From: Pseudalkalibacillus hwajinpoensis | GTDB lineage: Bacteria; Bacillota; Bacilli; Bacillales; Guptibacillaceae | Length of the DNA stretch: 64,000 nucleotides | Reading direction: 5' to 3' | NCBI RefSeq assembly: GCF_015234585.1 | Contig: NZ_JADFCM010000008.1 | Span: forward strand, 1,860,001-1,924,000 | The notes under the pieces: generated by a model | Databases searched by the model: none | The model's input: only the letters and a program-made list of their open reading frames with translations | Told to the model about the DNA's origin: nothing | In this document: positions 37,099 through 45,484 of the stretch, one piece after another | Position numbering within the stretch: position 1 is the first letter of the stretch | Layout: the number at the start of each line of letters is the position of its first letter | Position numbers and translations under genes: made by a program

Positions 37099-37890
37099 TT
37101 ATTTTTGATCAAAAAACTTCCCCGCCACTTTTTCAACCACGCCTGGGGCAGTATGATAAAGTTTTGCTCCTACGTTCATCCAGCCTGGGAGATTGACTTC
37201 TCGTCGACCCTTTTCAATAGCTGCTATGATTTCCTTTGATACCTTCTCTGAAGATAACATCATTTTTTCAACATTCTTAATATAAGTCCCACTACTATCT
37301 GCTGTCTCAAAAAAGCTTGTATTAATTGGACCTGGGTTAACTGTAGTAACAAAGATGTTATGTTCCTTCATTTCCATTCTTAAACTATTCGAAAAGCCAA
37401 GCACAGCGTGCTTGGAAGCAGAATAACCGGAGGATTTTGGAGTAGCAAGTTTACCTGCCTGTGATGCTACGTTAACAATGTGTCCCTGTCTTTTTGCAAT
37501 CATCCGAGGCAGCACATGAGATGTAAAGCGCATCAGTCCCAATACGTTCACATCAAACATCGCTTCAATATCTTTCATATCTGCATCTACAAAAGCATCG
37601 AATTTCCCAAATCCCGCATTATTAATTAATACGTCTATAGGTGGCATTTCCTTCAGCAAAGAAGGCAATAGTTGATCAACCCGCTTACGGTCACCTACAT
37701 CCAGGCTCCATACAGCTGGAGGGTATGCTCCACTTTCTTCGATTTGCTTCTTAACGTCCATTAATTTATCTTCGGAACGAGCAACGAGGATGAGTTTAGC
37801 GCCTTTTCTAGCTAAGTCAACAGCTAGCTGTCGTCCTATACCGCTTGACGCTCCGGTGATCAGGATTACTTTGTTTTTTATTTTTTTCAT
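37099..37890 (-). CDS. yqjQ: SDR-family oxidoreductase YqjQ
   Basis: A 263-residue classical SDR. TGASSGIGRQ is at about residues 12-21, INNAGFG in the middle, and catalytic Ser (NVASQAG) with YxxxK (YSASKHA) follow. The C-terminus LYHTAPGVVEKVAGKFF may be membrane-associating, as in the DhrS-like subgroup. Its reaction is unknown. It lies 12 bp downstream of yqjP in the same operon, as in B. subtilis, so they probably act together. Confidence 0.9.
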   Translation of the reverse strand: MKKIKNKVILITGASSGIGRQLAVDLARKGAKLILVARSEDKLMDVKKQIEESGAYPPAVWSLDVGDRKRVDQLLPSLLKEMPPIDVLINNAGFGKFDAFVDADMKDIEAMFDVNVLGLMRFTSHVLPRMIAKRQGHIVNVASQAGKLATPKSSGYSASKHAVLGFSNSLRMEMKEHNIFVTTVNPGPINTSFFETADSSGTYIKNVEKMMLSSEKVSKEIIAAIEKGRREVNLPGWMNVGAKLYHTAPGVVEKVAGKFFDQK

Positions 37891-37902
37891 TAGTTCCTCC
37901 TC

Positions 37903-38871
37903 TTACAGATTATACCGATAATAAGTTTGTTCTTTATCCTTTATTTTCACGATGACATTTTCCGACTCTAAATAATCTAAGTGACCAATTGTCTCTGAAA
38001 GTGTAAGGCCCACTTGCTTCTTATAAACACCTGGAAATAATTCCTTACATACTTCGAAAGCAGTTAGCGGCTGTTTTTGCAAGAGCAACGCTACTTTATC
38101 AGAGCGTTCTTCTTGCTTCCTTAGGCGCTCCTTAATTAAATCATCCGGATTTAAAATAGGCTCTCCATGTCCCGTATATACATATTGCAAATGAGCATCT
38201 AACGTTTTCCGATAAGAATCACGCTGCTGAATGAGTGGTTTTGGACGCTCTGTTCCTTTTACATAGGGCGGTTCAAGAAGCGGATTAGATGAGATTTTCT
38301 TAATAAGATGATCGCCAGCGATCATCGTTCCTGTTTCTTTATGCCATAGAGAAATATGACTTTGTGCATGACCAGGAGTTTCCATGACCGTCCATTCTGA
38401 ACATCCAGGCACGGCATCCCCTTCTGATAGATGGATATCGCACTTCGCTCGATCTGTAAAAGCAAGATAATCACGCGTGTCGCGAGCATGATCAAAATAC
38501 TGATCAGCCACGCCCGCTTCTCGATAGATACTTGTCATAAATGTATCATTTTCTTTCAAAAAAGAATCGCTCATTTGAAGCCAGCGATCATTTTTCCAAT
38601 GTCCAAGCACACGTACTCCTCTTTCCATCATACCCCCAACCAGTCCAATGTGATCTGGATGATGATGAGTTAGTACTACTTGTTCAATATCCTCCAACGC
38701 ATAACCATAATTTTTCAACTGCTTATTGAGTTCTCGCTGTGCCTCAGGTGTTCGCGGACCTGTATCTACAAGCGTCAGCACATCTCCTTTTATTAAAAAA
38801 CAATTAACAGGGCCAACTGCAAATGGTGTTGGTACCGTCATTGAAAGAACGTCAGCTTTCGTTATATTCAA
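37903..38871 (-). CDS. yqjP: Metallo-beta-lactamase-fold hydrolase YqjP
   Basis: About 322 residues. The MBL zinc motif THHHPDHIGLVGG is clear, and the following ligands lie in ETPGHAQSHISLWH, AGDHLIKK and YTGHGEP. The C-terminal winged-helix-like domain (about 255-322, LTAFEVCKELFPGVYK) matches the LACTB2/glyoxalase II-like subgroup. The substrate is unknown; thioester or RNA hydrolysis occurs in relatives. The TTG at 38871 has GAGGTGGC 7 nt upstream and is preferred. A GTG at 38883 overlaps that site. First gene of the yqjP-yqjQ operon, divergent from proI. Confidence 0.88.
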   Translation of the reverse strand: MNITKADVLSMTVPTPFAVGPVNCFLIKGDVLTLVDTGPRTPEAQRELNKQLKNYGYALEDIEQVVLTHHHPDHIGLVGGMMERGVRVLGHWKNDRWLQMSDSFLKENDTFMTSIYREAGVADQYFDHARDTRDYLAFTDRAKCDIHLSEGDAVPGCSEWTVMETPGHAQSHISLWHKETGTMIAGDHLIKKISSNPLLEPPYVKGTERPKPLIQQRDSYRKTLDAHLQYVYTGHGEPILNPDDLIKERLRKQEERSDKVALLLQKQPLTAFEVCKELFPGVYKKQVGLTLSETIGHLDYLESENVIVKIKDKEQTYYRYNL

Positions 38872-38986
38872 ATTACCCGCCACCTCTACTTTTCTTTCGT
38901 TGCATGAACTAATTCTATTCTACCGCTCTTCCCTCTATTTGTCATTATAGCAAGATAATTAAATTTGAATTTTCCGACAATAGGTA

Positions 38987-39017
38987 TTGACAATTCTCCC
39001 TGTTCGTTGCATACTAT
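38987..39017 (+). promoter_or_regulatory. Probable proI promoter
   Basis: TTGACA (38987-38992) and TACTAT (39012-39017) lie 19 nt apart, ahead of the T-box leader. The spacer is long. Confidence 0.6.
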
Positions 39018-39024
39018 GTAAAAT

Positions 39025-39267
39025 TAGATTGAACGTATTGGCTTTGAACGGGACTAGTAAAAGACTAGGTAAGCGTCAGAGAGAGGAATTCACCGGCTGA
39101 AAAATTCCTTCACTTCGCCTACTTTGAACCTGCCCCGGAGCCTGCTGTGAAAACACAGCCGCTTCCCACGTTACAGGGTACTTGAGGATATCGCTATGAT
39201 ATCAAATGAAGGTGGTACCACGGATAACGCCCATTCGTCCTTTAAATAAAGACGAATGGGCGTTTTT
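39025..39267 (+). promoter_or_regulatory. T-box leader of proI (proline specifier CCU)
   Basis: The T-box sequence GAAGGTGGTACCACGG (39208-39223) precedes a 13-bp terminator hairpin with a T5 tail (39227-39267). In stem I, AGTA (5') and GAA (3') mark the specifier loop, and the triplet after GAA is CCT (39129-39131), followed by G. Uncharged tRNA-Pro should allow read-through. Confidence 0.9.
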
Positions 39268-39286
39268 ATATGGAAGGATGAGTAAG

Positions 39287-40117
39287 ATGAAGAAACACAC
39301 CATCGCATTCATAGGTGCCGGATCGATCACAGAAGCCATGATCGAAGGTATGATCAAAGAAAAATTTATTCATGCAAATCAAATTGTTGTGATGAACCGC
39401 TCAAACTTGGATCGCCTTAAAGAACTTAAAGACAAATACAATGTGCAAACTACACAGAACATAGAGCAGCTATTAAAGAACAATAAAGTAATCATCCTCG
39501 CCATGAAGCCTGCTGACGCAGAAACCGCCTTAAAAAATATTCAACCATATATTAATGAGAGCCATCTTATTATCTCTGTACTCGCCGGAATCACAACCTC
39601 TTATGTTGAGGAGGCTATTGGAACGTGCACACCTATCGTTCGAGCTATGCCTAACACATCAGCTATGATTGGATTATCCGCAACAGCGATTTCTCCAGGT
39701 CATTTCGCTCAGAAAGAGGACCTGTTATTTGCCGAAAACTTATTCCTTACAATCGGAAGTGTTGTACAGGTTACAGAAGATAAAATGAACGCTGTAACAG
39801 GGTTATCTGGTAGTGGCCCAGCTTATTTTTACTATATGGTTGAATGCATGGAAAAAGCTGCGATTCAAAATGGCCTAGACCCAGATACAGCACGCGAGCT
39901 GCTGCTTCAAACAATGAATGGAGCCGCAAACATGCTCCGTCGCACTAATCAATCTCCAACTTTATTAAGAGAAAAAATTACAAGTTCAGGAGGAACAACA
40001 CAAGCTGGAATAACTTCTTTAAAGGAATATCAATTCGAAAGAGCAATATTGTCTTGTATTACGGACGCAACTAATAAAGCAGAAGAGCTAGGAAAAGCGT
40101 TTGAGAAACAAAAATAA
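39287..40117 (+). CDS. proI: Pyrroline-5-carboxylate reductase ProI
   Basis: Reduces pyrroline-5-carboxylate to proline with NADPH, the last step of proline synthesis. It has 276 residues. The Rossmann loop FIGAGSITEAMIEG (about residues 7-20) is followed by AMPNTSAMIG, and the C-terminal signature GSGPAYFYYMVECMEKAA runs into TSSGGTTQAGI. The real start is ATG 39287 (AAGG 9 nt upstream); longer readings run back into the T-box terminator. T-box control by tRNA-Pro marks it as the anabolic enzyme. Same position as yqjO in B. subtilis. Confidence 0.95.
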   Translation: MKKHTIAFIGAGSITEAMIEGMIKEKFIHANQIVVMNRSNLDRLKELKDKYNVQTTQNIEQLLKNNKVIILAMKPADAETALKNIQPYINESHLIISVLAGITTSYVEEAIGTCTPIVRAMPNTSAMIGLSATAISPGHFAQKEDLLFAENLFLTIGSVVQVTEDKMNAVTGLSGSGPAYFYYMVECMEKAAIQNGLDPDTARELLLQTMNGAANMLRRTNQSPTLLREKITSSGGTTQAGITSLKEYQFERAILSCITDATNKAEELGKAFEKQK

Positions 40118-40128
40118 CTAGCTAAACT

Positions 40129-40156
40129 AACCCGGACATTCGTACAATGTCCGGGC
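40129..40156 (+). terminator. Hairpin after proI
   Basis: CCCGGACATT/AATGTCCGGG with a 5-nt loop; the plus-strand tail is CAAACAAAAAT, so termination efficiency is uncertain. Confidence 0.5.
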
Positions 40157-40206
40157 AAACAAAAATAGAGCGCCATTTTAATTACTTTAAAGCCCTCTTT
40201 ATCTAT

Positions 40207-40470
40207 TTACACACTCTTCTTCTGAACAACTTCACACCTCTTTTTCAAGTGATATAAAGCCTCTTCACTGTCGAGTCCATTTGCAATAATTTTCATTGGC
40301 CCAAAATGAGTTGTTAACCGTCCCATACTTAATATACTTTTAGCATTTAATCGTCTTCCTTCAACTTCAACAATAATATAACTACTAAACTCGTTCGCAC
40401 TTTTGACAAAATCCATTAAAAAGGTCATTGTCACTTTACCTGTGATCAAAACGGTTTCTTTATATACCAT
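40207..40470 (-). CDS. HPr-like domain protein lacking the phospho-histidine
   Basis: 87 residues. The part around NAKSILSMGRL aligns with the Ser46 loop of HPr/Crh (NAKSIMG-), and the C-terminal helix EEALYHLKKRCE also fits. Where HPr has GLHARPA (His15) and Crh has GLQARPA, this protein reads GKVTMTFLM, so PTS phosphotransfer is impossible. It could still be a target of HPr kinase through the conserved Ser, or bind CcpA-like partners, but this is inference. ATG 40470 has AAGGAGG 8 nt upstream. It is divergent from tnrA and shares its control region. Confidence 0.75.
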   Translation of the reverse strand: MVYKETVLITGKVTMTFLMDFVKSANEFSSYIIVEVEGRRLNAKSILSMGRLTTHFGPMKIIANGLDSEEALYHLKKRCEVVQKKSV

Positions 40471-40594
40471 TGCAACATCCTCCTTAGTAATATATACAAC
40501 CGTTTGCACATTTCTATATTGACACCCTCTTTGGCTATCCGCAAGTCTTATGGCACCTTTCCTTACACATTCTTTGCGAAAAATACATATCCTA

Positions 40595-40611
40595 TGTTAG
40601 GTATTCTAACA
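40595..40611. promoter_or_regulatory. TnrA/GlnR box
   Basis: TGTTAGGTATTCTAACA matches TGTNA-N7-TNACA exactly. Its centre is about 50 bp upstream of the predicted tnrA transcription start, the distance known for TnrA-activated promoters. Confidence 0.88.
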
Positions 40612-40636
40612 TGCGATGCATTATCTTTTAGCGCCT

Positions 40637-40646
40637 ATGCTATAAT
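40637..40646 (+). promoter_or_regulatory. Extended -10 promoter of tnrA
   Basis: TGCTATAAT (perfect TATAAT at 40641-40646) with a TG extension and a poor -35, as expected for an activated promoter. Confidence 0.65.
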
Positions 40647-40731
40647 CATAGTAGATTGCCAGTTTAGAAGACTTCAATAGTATATGTAGCGGTAGCTGCA
40701 TTATGAATATATCCACAGGGAGTGACTGGAG

Positions 40732-41040
40732 ATGTCATACAAAGATAAAAAAGTTCTGCCAATCGGTTCAGTTAGTGAACTAACGGGACTATCTTTACGA
40801 AAAATCCGCTACTACGAAGAAAGAGGACTAATCTTGCCAGAACGATCTGGTGGCGGAACTCGAAAATTTTCATTTACGGATGTAGAGAAATTAATGGATA
40901 TCGCCAATCAAATTGAAGATGGTATGCAAACATTTGAAATCAAAAAGCTATATAAGAAAGAAAAGCAGAAAGACAAAGATAAAATCAGAGATGAAATGAT
41001 TCGTGGTCAACTAAATGCCGCTTTCAAAATGACGAAATAA
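40732..41040 (+). CDS. tnrA: Nitrogen regulator TnrA (MerR/GlnR family)
   Basis: A 102-residue DNA-binding protein. The MerR-type HTH is SVSELTGLSLRKIRYYEERGLI, followed by RSGGGTRKFSFTDVEKLMDIANQ as in TnrA/GlnR. The short C-terminus ends QLNAAFKM, like the glutamine-synthetase-binding tail of TnrA (QLNAHF as I recall) and unlike the longer GlnR tail. It activates nitrogen-scavenging genes when glutamine is scarce. A perfect TnrA box at an activating distance points to positive autoregulation. No glnA neighbour, which also argues against GlnR. Confidence 0.9.
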   Translation: MSYKDKKVLPIGSVSELTGLSLRKIRYYEERGLILPERSGGGTRKFSFTDVEKLMDIANQIEDGMQTFEIKKLYKKEKQKDKDKIRDEMIRGQLNAAFKMTK

Positions 41041-41042
41041 AC

Positions 41043-41070
41043 AAAACAGGCGACAAACGCCTGTTTTTTC
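41043..41070 (+). terminator. tnrA terminator
   Basis: AAAACAGGCG/CGCCTGTTTT with loop ACAAA, then T. Confidence 0.9.
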
Positions 41071-41147
41071 ATATGGACTCGTTTAAAATATACGATGCCG
41101 GGTATACCAATAAAGCATAACGATATTTATTTTAGGGGGTCTTCTAA

Positions 41148-41534
41148 ATGAGTTTTCATTACACAGTTGAAACATCCAAAACAGTCGAACAGGCAGTCTC
41201 TGATTTAAGTACGGAACTTCAGACAGAAAAATTCGGTGTATTATGGGATTTCGATCTATCTGCTAAGTTACAAGAAAAAGGAATGGACTTTCATACACCT
41301 TATCGTGTTCTAGAAGTTTGCAATCCTAAAGAGGCTGAACGCGTTCTAAATGAAGACAAATTAGTTGGGTACTTTCTCCCATGTAAAATTGTTGTATATG
41401 AAGAAGATGGTCAAACTAAAATAGGGATGCCCAAGCCAACAACATTATTAAATTTAACGGGTGATGACAACTTAAGCGATATTGGCTCTGACATTGAAAA
41501 GCGCCTTGTTTCATGTATTGATAAAAGCAAATAG
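41148..41534 (+). CDS. DUF302-domain protein
   Basis: A 128-residue cytosolic protein. The DUF302 pattern is visible: VEQAVSDLSTELQTEKFGVLWDFDLSAKLQEKG, then YRVLEVCNPKEAERVL and YFLPCKIVVYEEDGQTKIG. Two cysteines (CNP and LPCK) are conserved in the family. Function unknown; some relatives bind haem or nucleotides, but nothing here tells which. The ATG at 41148 follows TAGGGGGT. Monocistronic between two terminators. Confidence 0.9.
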   Translation: MSFHYTVETSKTVEQAVSDLSTELQTEKFGVLWDFDLSAKLQEKGMDFHTPYRVLEVCNPKEAERVLNEDKLVGYFLPCKIVVYEEDGQTKIGMPKPTTLLNLTGDDNLSDIGSDIEKRLVSCIDKSK

Positions 41535-41544
41535 AATTACTGAA

Positions 41545-41586
41545 CAAGAAGGTGTATCTCGTTAGAGATACACCTTCTTGTTTTAT
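41545..41586. terminator. Bidirectional terminator
   Basis: A 16-bp stem (CAAGAAGGTGTATCTC with complement, loop GTTA) with T or A tails on both sides serves DUF302 and the alkyltransferase-like gene. Confidence 0.92.
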
Positions 41587-41909
41587 TAACCATTGTCTCG
41601 CAGAGCTGGCTCATAGCGATAGACAGTTAAATCAACTTTTGAATTAGTTAGAAAGACAATCCCTTCTCCTTCGAGCAACATTTTCTGATCAATAGAGCCT
41701 TCTTCCGTTTTGATACCAATTTCCCCTTTTGCGTTGATCACACGATGCCATGGGAGTTTATACTTCTGACTCATTGAATGGAGAATTCTAACCACTTGTC
41801 TTGCTCCTCTTCGACTTCCCGCACACTTTGCGATTTGTCCATATGTCATCACTTTACCAGATGGGATTTTACTAATAATCGAAACGACTTTCTCAGTAAA
41901 TGGCTCCAA
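41586..41909 (-). CDS. Alkyltransferase-like DNA repair protein (ATL)
   Basis: 107 residues of the MGMT C-terminal DNA-binding domain: VMTYGQIAKCAG and the arginine-finger region GARQVVRILH. The usual active-site PCHR is PWHR here (LPWHRVI), the hallmark of alkyltransferase-like proteins, which bind O6-alkylguanine and recruit nucleotide-excision repair instead of repairing it. The TTG at 41909 has GAGGGTGA 5 nt upstream; a GTG at 41918 overlaps that site and is the alternative. Monocistronic. Confidence 0.9.
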   Translation of the reverse strand: MEPFTEKVVSIISKIPSGKVMTYGQIAKCAGSRRGARQVVRILHSMSQKYKLPWHRVINAKGEIGIKTEEGSIDQKMLLEGEGIVFLTNSKVDLTVYRYEPALRDNG

Positions 41910-42050
41910 ATACTTCACCCTCTAATGTCACTTTCTATCCACTTATTATAACAAAACCGACGTAATTCCAAAAAATAAAAAGCGTTGTATAAAAAAATGT
42001 TCGCGCTAGAAACTAAGTTTAGTCCGCTATTGCAAAGGAGTTTAAATGTA

Positions 42051-43697
42051 ATGGATAAGCGAATAATTGATTGGCCTACCTTTCTAGGTGCTTTAAGTTT
42101 ATTACTGCTCGTTACCGTCCCACTTACTCTTTTTCCCGAGAGTGGAAAGGAATTCGTCGATAAAGCAAATGAGTTTGTTACAACCCAATTTGGTGTCCTT
42201 TATTTAATTGTCGGTCTCGGTATTTTTTTCTTTTTGATCTATGTCGCGTTCAGTGATAATGGACGCGTGCGATTAGGTGAAGAAGGAGAACGTCCTGAAT
42301 TCAATAATTTTTCTTGGGCAGGAATGCTATTCTGTGCAGGAATAGGATCAAGTATTTTATATTGGGGAACGATCGAATGGGCCTATTATTATCAAGGACC
42401 ACCGTTTGGATTGGAGCCTGGAACAGAAGAAGCTATCCTATGGGCAAGTACATACGGAATCTTCCACTGGGGACCAATCGCATGGGCGATCTACACCCTT
42501 CCCGCTCTTCCTATGGCTTATTTCTACTATGTTCGTAAAAAACCCGTTCTCAAAATAAGTGAAGCGACAAGACCCTTAATCGGAAACCTTGTTGATGGAC
42601 CTTTAGGGACTATTATTGATGTTCTATTCATGTTTGGACTCCTTGGGGGAGCAGGTACCACGCTTGCCCTTGGAACTCCTATGATCGCTGAAGGAATCGA
42701 TGCTCTGACAGGTATTGGAGTAACAATGGGCTTAAAGACGATGATTCTTATTCTGGTCACAGCTATTTTTGCTATTAGTGCCTACTCAGGATTAAAGAAA
42801 GGAATTAAGGTGCTATCAGATATCAACTTAGTTCTCTCGATTTTTCTGCTTCTCTTTGTTTTAATAGTAGGTCCGACGCGGTTTCTCGTTGAAACGGCAA
42901 CGAACAGTGTCGGCTTATTGTTAGATAACTTCTTTCATATGAGTACATGGACAGAGCCATTCAATGCTCTTGGTCCATATGATAAAACTGGATTCCCCGA
43001 GAGTTGGACCGTCTTCTACTGGGCATGGTGGCTTGTTTACGCACCTTTTGTCGGGCTATTCGTTGCCAAGATTTCAAGAGGTCGTTCTATTAAACAAATG
43101 ATCCTTGGAACCATTAGTTACGGAACCCTGGGCAGCTTATTATTCTTTGGTATCCTTGGAAATTATGGACTTCATATGCAGTTAACAGGTGAATTCGACG
43201 TCATTAACGTACTCAATGACCAGGGTGCACCAAGAGCGATAATTGAAACGATTGCTCAGCTTCCCCTATCATGGTTTATGATTCTCGTTTTTGTTGTGTT
43301 AGCGATCATCTTTCTTGCGACTACGTTTGATTCTAGCTCCTATATTCTCGCTTCCGTTGTCCAAAAAGAGGTTAAAGATGAACCCCTCCGTTGGAATCGG
43401 CTCTTCTGGGCATTTGCTCTTTGCTTAATGCCACTGGTGCTGATGTTTGTTGGGGGACTTGGAACTCTCCAAACCGCAAGTATTGTCGGTGGGTTTCCTC
43501 TTCTATTTATCATGATTATGCTAGGTTGGTCGTTTATGCGTGCTTCAACAGCCGATATTAAAGCTTCTGAACACTATGAGCCCAAGACTTTTTCATTAAA
43601 CTACAAAAAGATTTTACAGACAATTCGCCGCAAGAAAAATAAGCCGCAAAAAGGACCGATTGACGCGCATTTTGAAGACGATAAAAAAGACGACTAA
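42051..43697 (+). CDS. BCCT-family transporter, CaiT-like glycine motif
   Basis: A 548-residue, 12-TM carrier for quaternary amines. The BCCT tryptophan signature WTVFYWAWWLVYAPFVGLFVAKISRG is present. The TM3 glycine stretch reads CAGIGSSILYWGTIEW, lacking the GMGIG of betaine carriers and closer to the carnitine/butyrobetaine antiporter CaiT. Sodium independence or carnitine exchange is therefore possible, but inferred. ATG 42051 has AAGGAG 10 nt upstream; longer readings lack a site. It differs clearly from the BCCT gene at 1.3 kb. Confidence 0.88.
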   Translation: MDKRIIDWPTFLGALSLLLLVTVPLTLFPESGKEFVDKANEFVTTQFGVLYLIVGLGIFFFLIYVAFSDNGRVRLGEEGERPEFNNFSWAGMLFCAGIGSSILYWGTIEWAYYYQGPPFGLEPGTEEAILWASTYGIFHWGPIAWAIYTLPALPMAYFYYVRKKPVLKISEATRPLIGNLVDGPLGTIIDVLFMFGLLGGAGTTLALGTPMIAEGIDALTGIGVTMGLKTMILILVTAIFAISAYSGLKKGIKVLSDINLVLSIFLLLFVLIVGPTRFLVETATNSVGLLLDNFFHMSTWTEPFNALGPYDKTGFPESWTVFYWAWWLVYAPFVGLFVAKISRGRSIKQMILGTISYGTLGSLLFFGILGNYGLHMQLTGEFDVINVLNDQGAPRAIIETIAQLPLSWFMILVFVVLAIIFLATTFDSSSYILASVVQKEVKDEPLRWNRLFWAFALCLMPLVLMFVGGLGTLQTASIVGGFPLLFIMIMLGWSFMRASTADIKASEHYEPKTFSLNYKKILQTIRRKKNKPQKGPIDAHFEDDKKDD

Positions 43698-43761
43698 CTT
43701 TTCGGCACCCGATTCAAACACAAAACATGTTATTGATTATTTTTCCATATTTAAATTCTTG

Positions 43762-43790
43762 TTGACACTTTCAGTTGGTCATGATAAAAA
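43762..43790 (+). promoter_or_regulatory. Promoter of the SNF transporter
   Basis: TTGACA (43762) and TAAAAA, with a 17-nt spacer and a TG just before the -10, start the T-box leader. Confidence 0.75.
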
Positions 43791-43795
43791 TTGAA

Positions 43796-44037
43796 TAACT
43801 CTAAAATAATTGAACTGCTTTGAAGGAAACTAAGTAGCTACCTTTTCCCTATTGAAGAGAGCCGATGGTTGGTGAGAATCGGTATATAAAAGGACGTGAA
43901 ATTCATTTCTGGAGCTTCTTTTGCAATCGCAAAAGACGGTGAAGATCGTTATACTATGAAGTGGTGAGTTCATCTCACAACCAGGGTGGTACCGCGATAA
44001 CAATCGTCCCTACGGATAACGTAGGGACGATTTTTTT
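43796..44037 (+). promoter_or_regulatory. T-box leader of the SNF transporter (probable Phe specifier UUC)
   Basis: The T-box AGGGTGGTACCGCG (43983-43996) is followed by the terminator ATCGTCCCTAC/GTAGGGACGAT and T7. Stem I pairs CCTTTT with AAAAGG, and below that AGTA and GAA mark the specifier loop. The triplet next to the lower helix is TTC (43902-43904), followed by A, as CCT-G is in the proI leader. Reading straight after GAA would give ATT (Ile). Confidence 0.88.
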
Positions 44038-44086
44038 GTGGCATAGCGTGATCAGCATTTAATACAAATTGAAAGGAGAAAACAGC

Positions 44087-45430
44087 ATGAGTCAAAACGA
44101 ACAGTGGTCATCAAGACTTGGATTTATCCTAGCTGCAGCAGGTTCTGCCATCGGTCTTGGCGCAATTTGGAAATTCCCTTATACAGCAGGACAGAACGGA
44201 GGCGGGGCTTTCTTTCTGATCTTCATCCTATTCACCTTAATTCTCGGTCTCCCTCTTTTGCTTGCAGAGTTCTCTATTGGACGAACAGCTCAAAGTAATG
44301 CGGTAGATTCTTATAAAACCATTTCTCCTGAATCAAAATGGTATCGCGTAGGGATTATGGGCATGATTACTTCATTCATCTTGTTATCCTTTTACAGTGT
44401 TATTGGGGGCTGGATTATTGCCTACCTGTATAAAGCTGTGTCAGGAGAGTTAAATGGACTATCTTCAGACGAATACGCTCAGGTTTTTGGAACGACCATT
44501 TCAAATTCATTTATTAGCATATTCGCACAATTTATTTTTATTATTTTAACGATCCTTGTTGTAGCAAGAGGTGTTGAAAAAGGAATTGAACAAGCAAGTA
44601 AAATTATGATGCCTGCATTATTTCTTCTCTTTATTATTCTTGTCATTCGTGCGGTAACATTAGAAGGTTCGATGGACGGGATCTTATTCTTGCTTCAACC
44701 CGATTTCTCAAAAGTCACATCACAAACCATACTTGAAGCAATGGGTCAATCTTTCTTTACATTAAGTGTTGGTGTATCCGTTATGGTTACTTACAGTTCT
44801 TACTTACCAAAGACGCAGAGCTTACCACGCTCAGCGATCTCGATTGTCGCAATGAATATTTTCATTGTATTGCTTGCTGGTCTTGCGATCTTTCCTGCTG
44901 TATTTGCTTTCGATCTTGAAGCAGGCGCTGGTCCCGTTCTATTGTTCAATGTCCTTCCGACAGTCTTTGGGCAATTACCGTTCGGCATGCTCTTTTTCAT
45001 TGCATTCTTAGTTCTTTTCTTATTTGCGGCATTAACCTCCGCCTTCTCTATGCTTGAAATCATTGTATCGGTGATATCAAAAGGCGATCTTAAGAAACGA
45101 AAAAAATGGGCATGGATTATCGGACTTGCGATCTTTGTTGTTGGAATTCCCTCTGCCCTATCATACGGCGTTTTAAGCGACGCGACATTATTTAATAAAA
45201 CGATTTTTGATTTAGCTGATTATGCAGTAAGTAACGTTTTGTTACCAATAGGAGCTTTGTTAATTTCACTATTTGTTCCATTAAAAATGAAGAAATCAGC
45301 ACTCTATGAGGAATTAAAACGTGGAAGTGGCTTAAAAAAAGGATTGTTTGAAACGTGGTATTTTCTTATTCGCTTCGTTGCACCTCTTCTTATTTTGTTC
45401 GTCATGTTAGATGTCCTTGGTATCTGGTAG
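44087..45430 (+). CDS. Neurotransmitter:sodium symporter (SNF) family amino-acid transporter
   Basis: A 447-residue Na+-coupled carrier with 11 or 12 TM helices, LeuT fold. TM1 has [21 protein letters not shown], with the unwound Gly-rich site and the NxxRFP-like motif as [15 protein letters not shown] follows TM2. Bacterial homologues (Tyt1, TnaT, MhsT) move aromatic or hydrophobic amino acids. The T-box leader with probable UUC supports phenylalanine uptake under tRNA-Phe control. ATG 44087 follows AAAGGAG. Confidence 0.9.
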   Translation: MSQNEQWSSRLGFILAAAGSAIGLGAIWKFPYTAGQNGGGAFFLIFILFTLILGLPLLLAEFSIGRTAQSNAVDSYKTISPESKWYRVGIMGMITSFILLSFYSVIGGWIIAYLYKAVSGELNGLSSDEYAQVFGTTISNSFISIFAQFIFIILTILVVARGVEKGIEQASKIMMPALFLLFIILVIRAVTLEGSMDGILFLLQPDFSKVTSQTILEAMGQSFFTLSVGVSVMVTYSSYLPKTQSLPRSAISIVAMNIFIVLLAGLAIFPAVFAFDLEAGAGPVLLFNVLPTVFGQLPFGMLFFIAFLVLFLFAALTSAFSMLEIIVSVISKGDLKKRKKWAWIIGLAIFVVGIPSALSYGVLSDATLFNKTIFDLADYAVSNVLLPIGALLISLFVPLKMKKSALYEELKRGSGLKKGLFETWYFLIRFVAPLLILFVMLDVLGIW

Positions 45431-45437
45431 TATGAGT

Positions 45438-45468
45438 AAAAGCCTCACCAATCTGGTGAGGCTTTCTT
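45438..45468 (+). terminator. Terminator of the SNF gene
   Basis: AAAGCCTCACC/GGTGAGGCTTT with loop AATCT; the tail is TTCTTGTT. Confidence 0.85.
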
Positions 45469-45484
45469 GTTATATCATAATCTG

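Noticed and set aside
43901..43903. AUU (Ile) as the T-box specifier
   Set aside because: Possible, but the following base is C and the position relative to the lower helix differs from the proI leader; UUC fits better.
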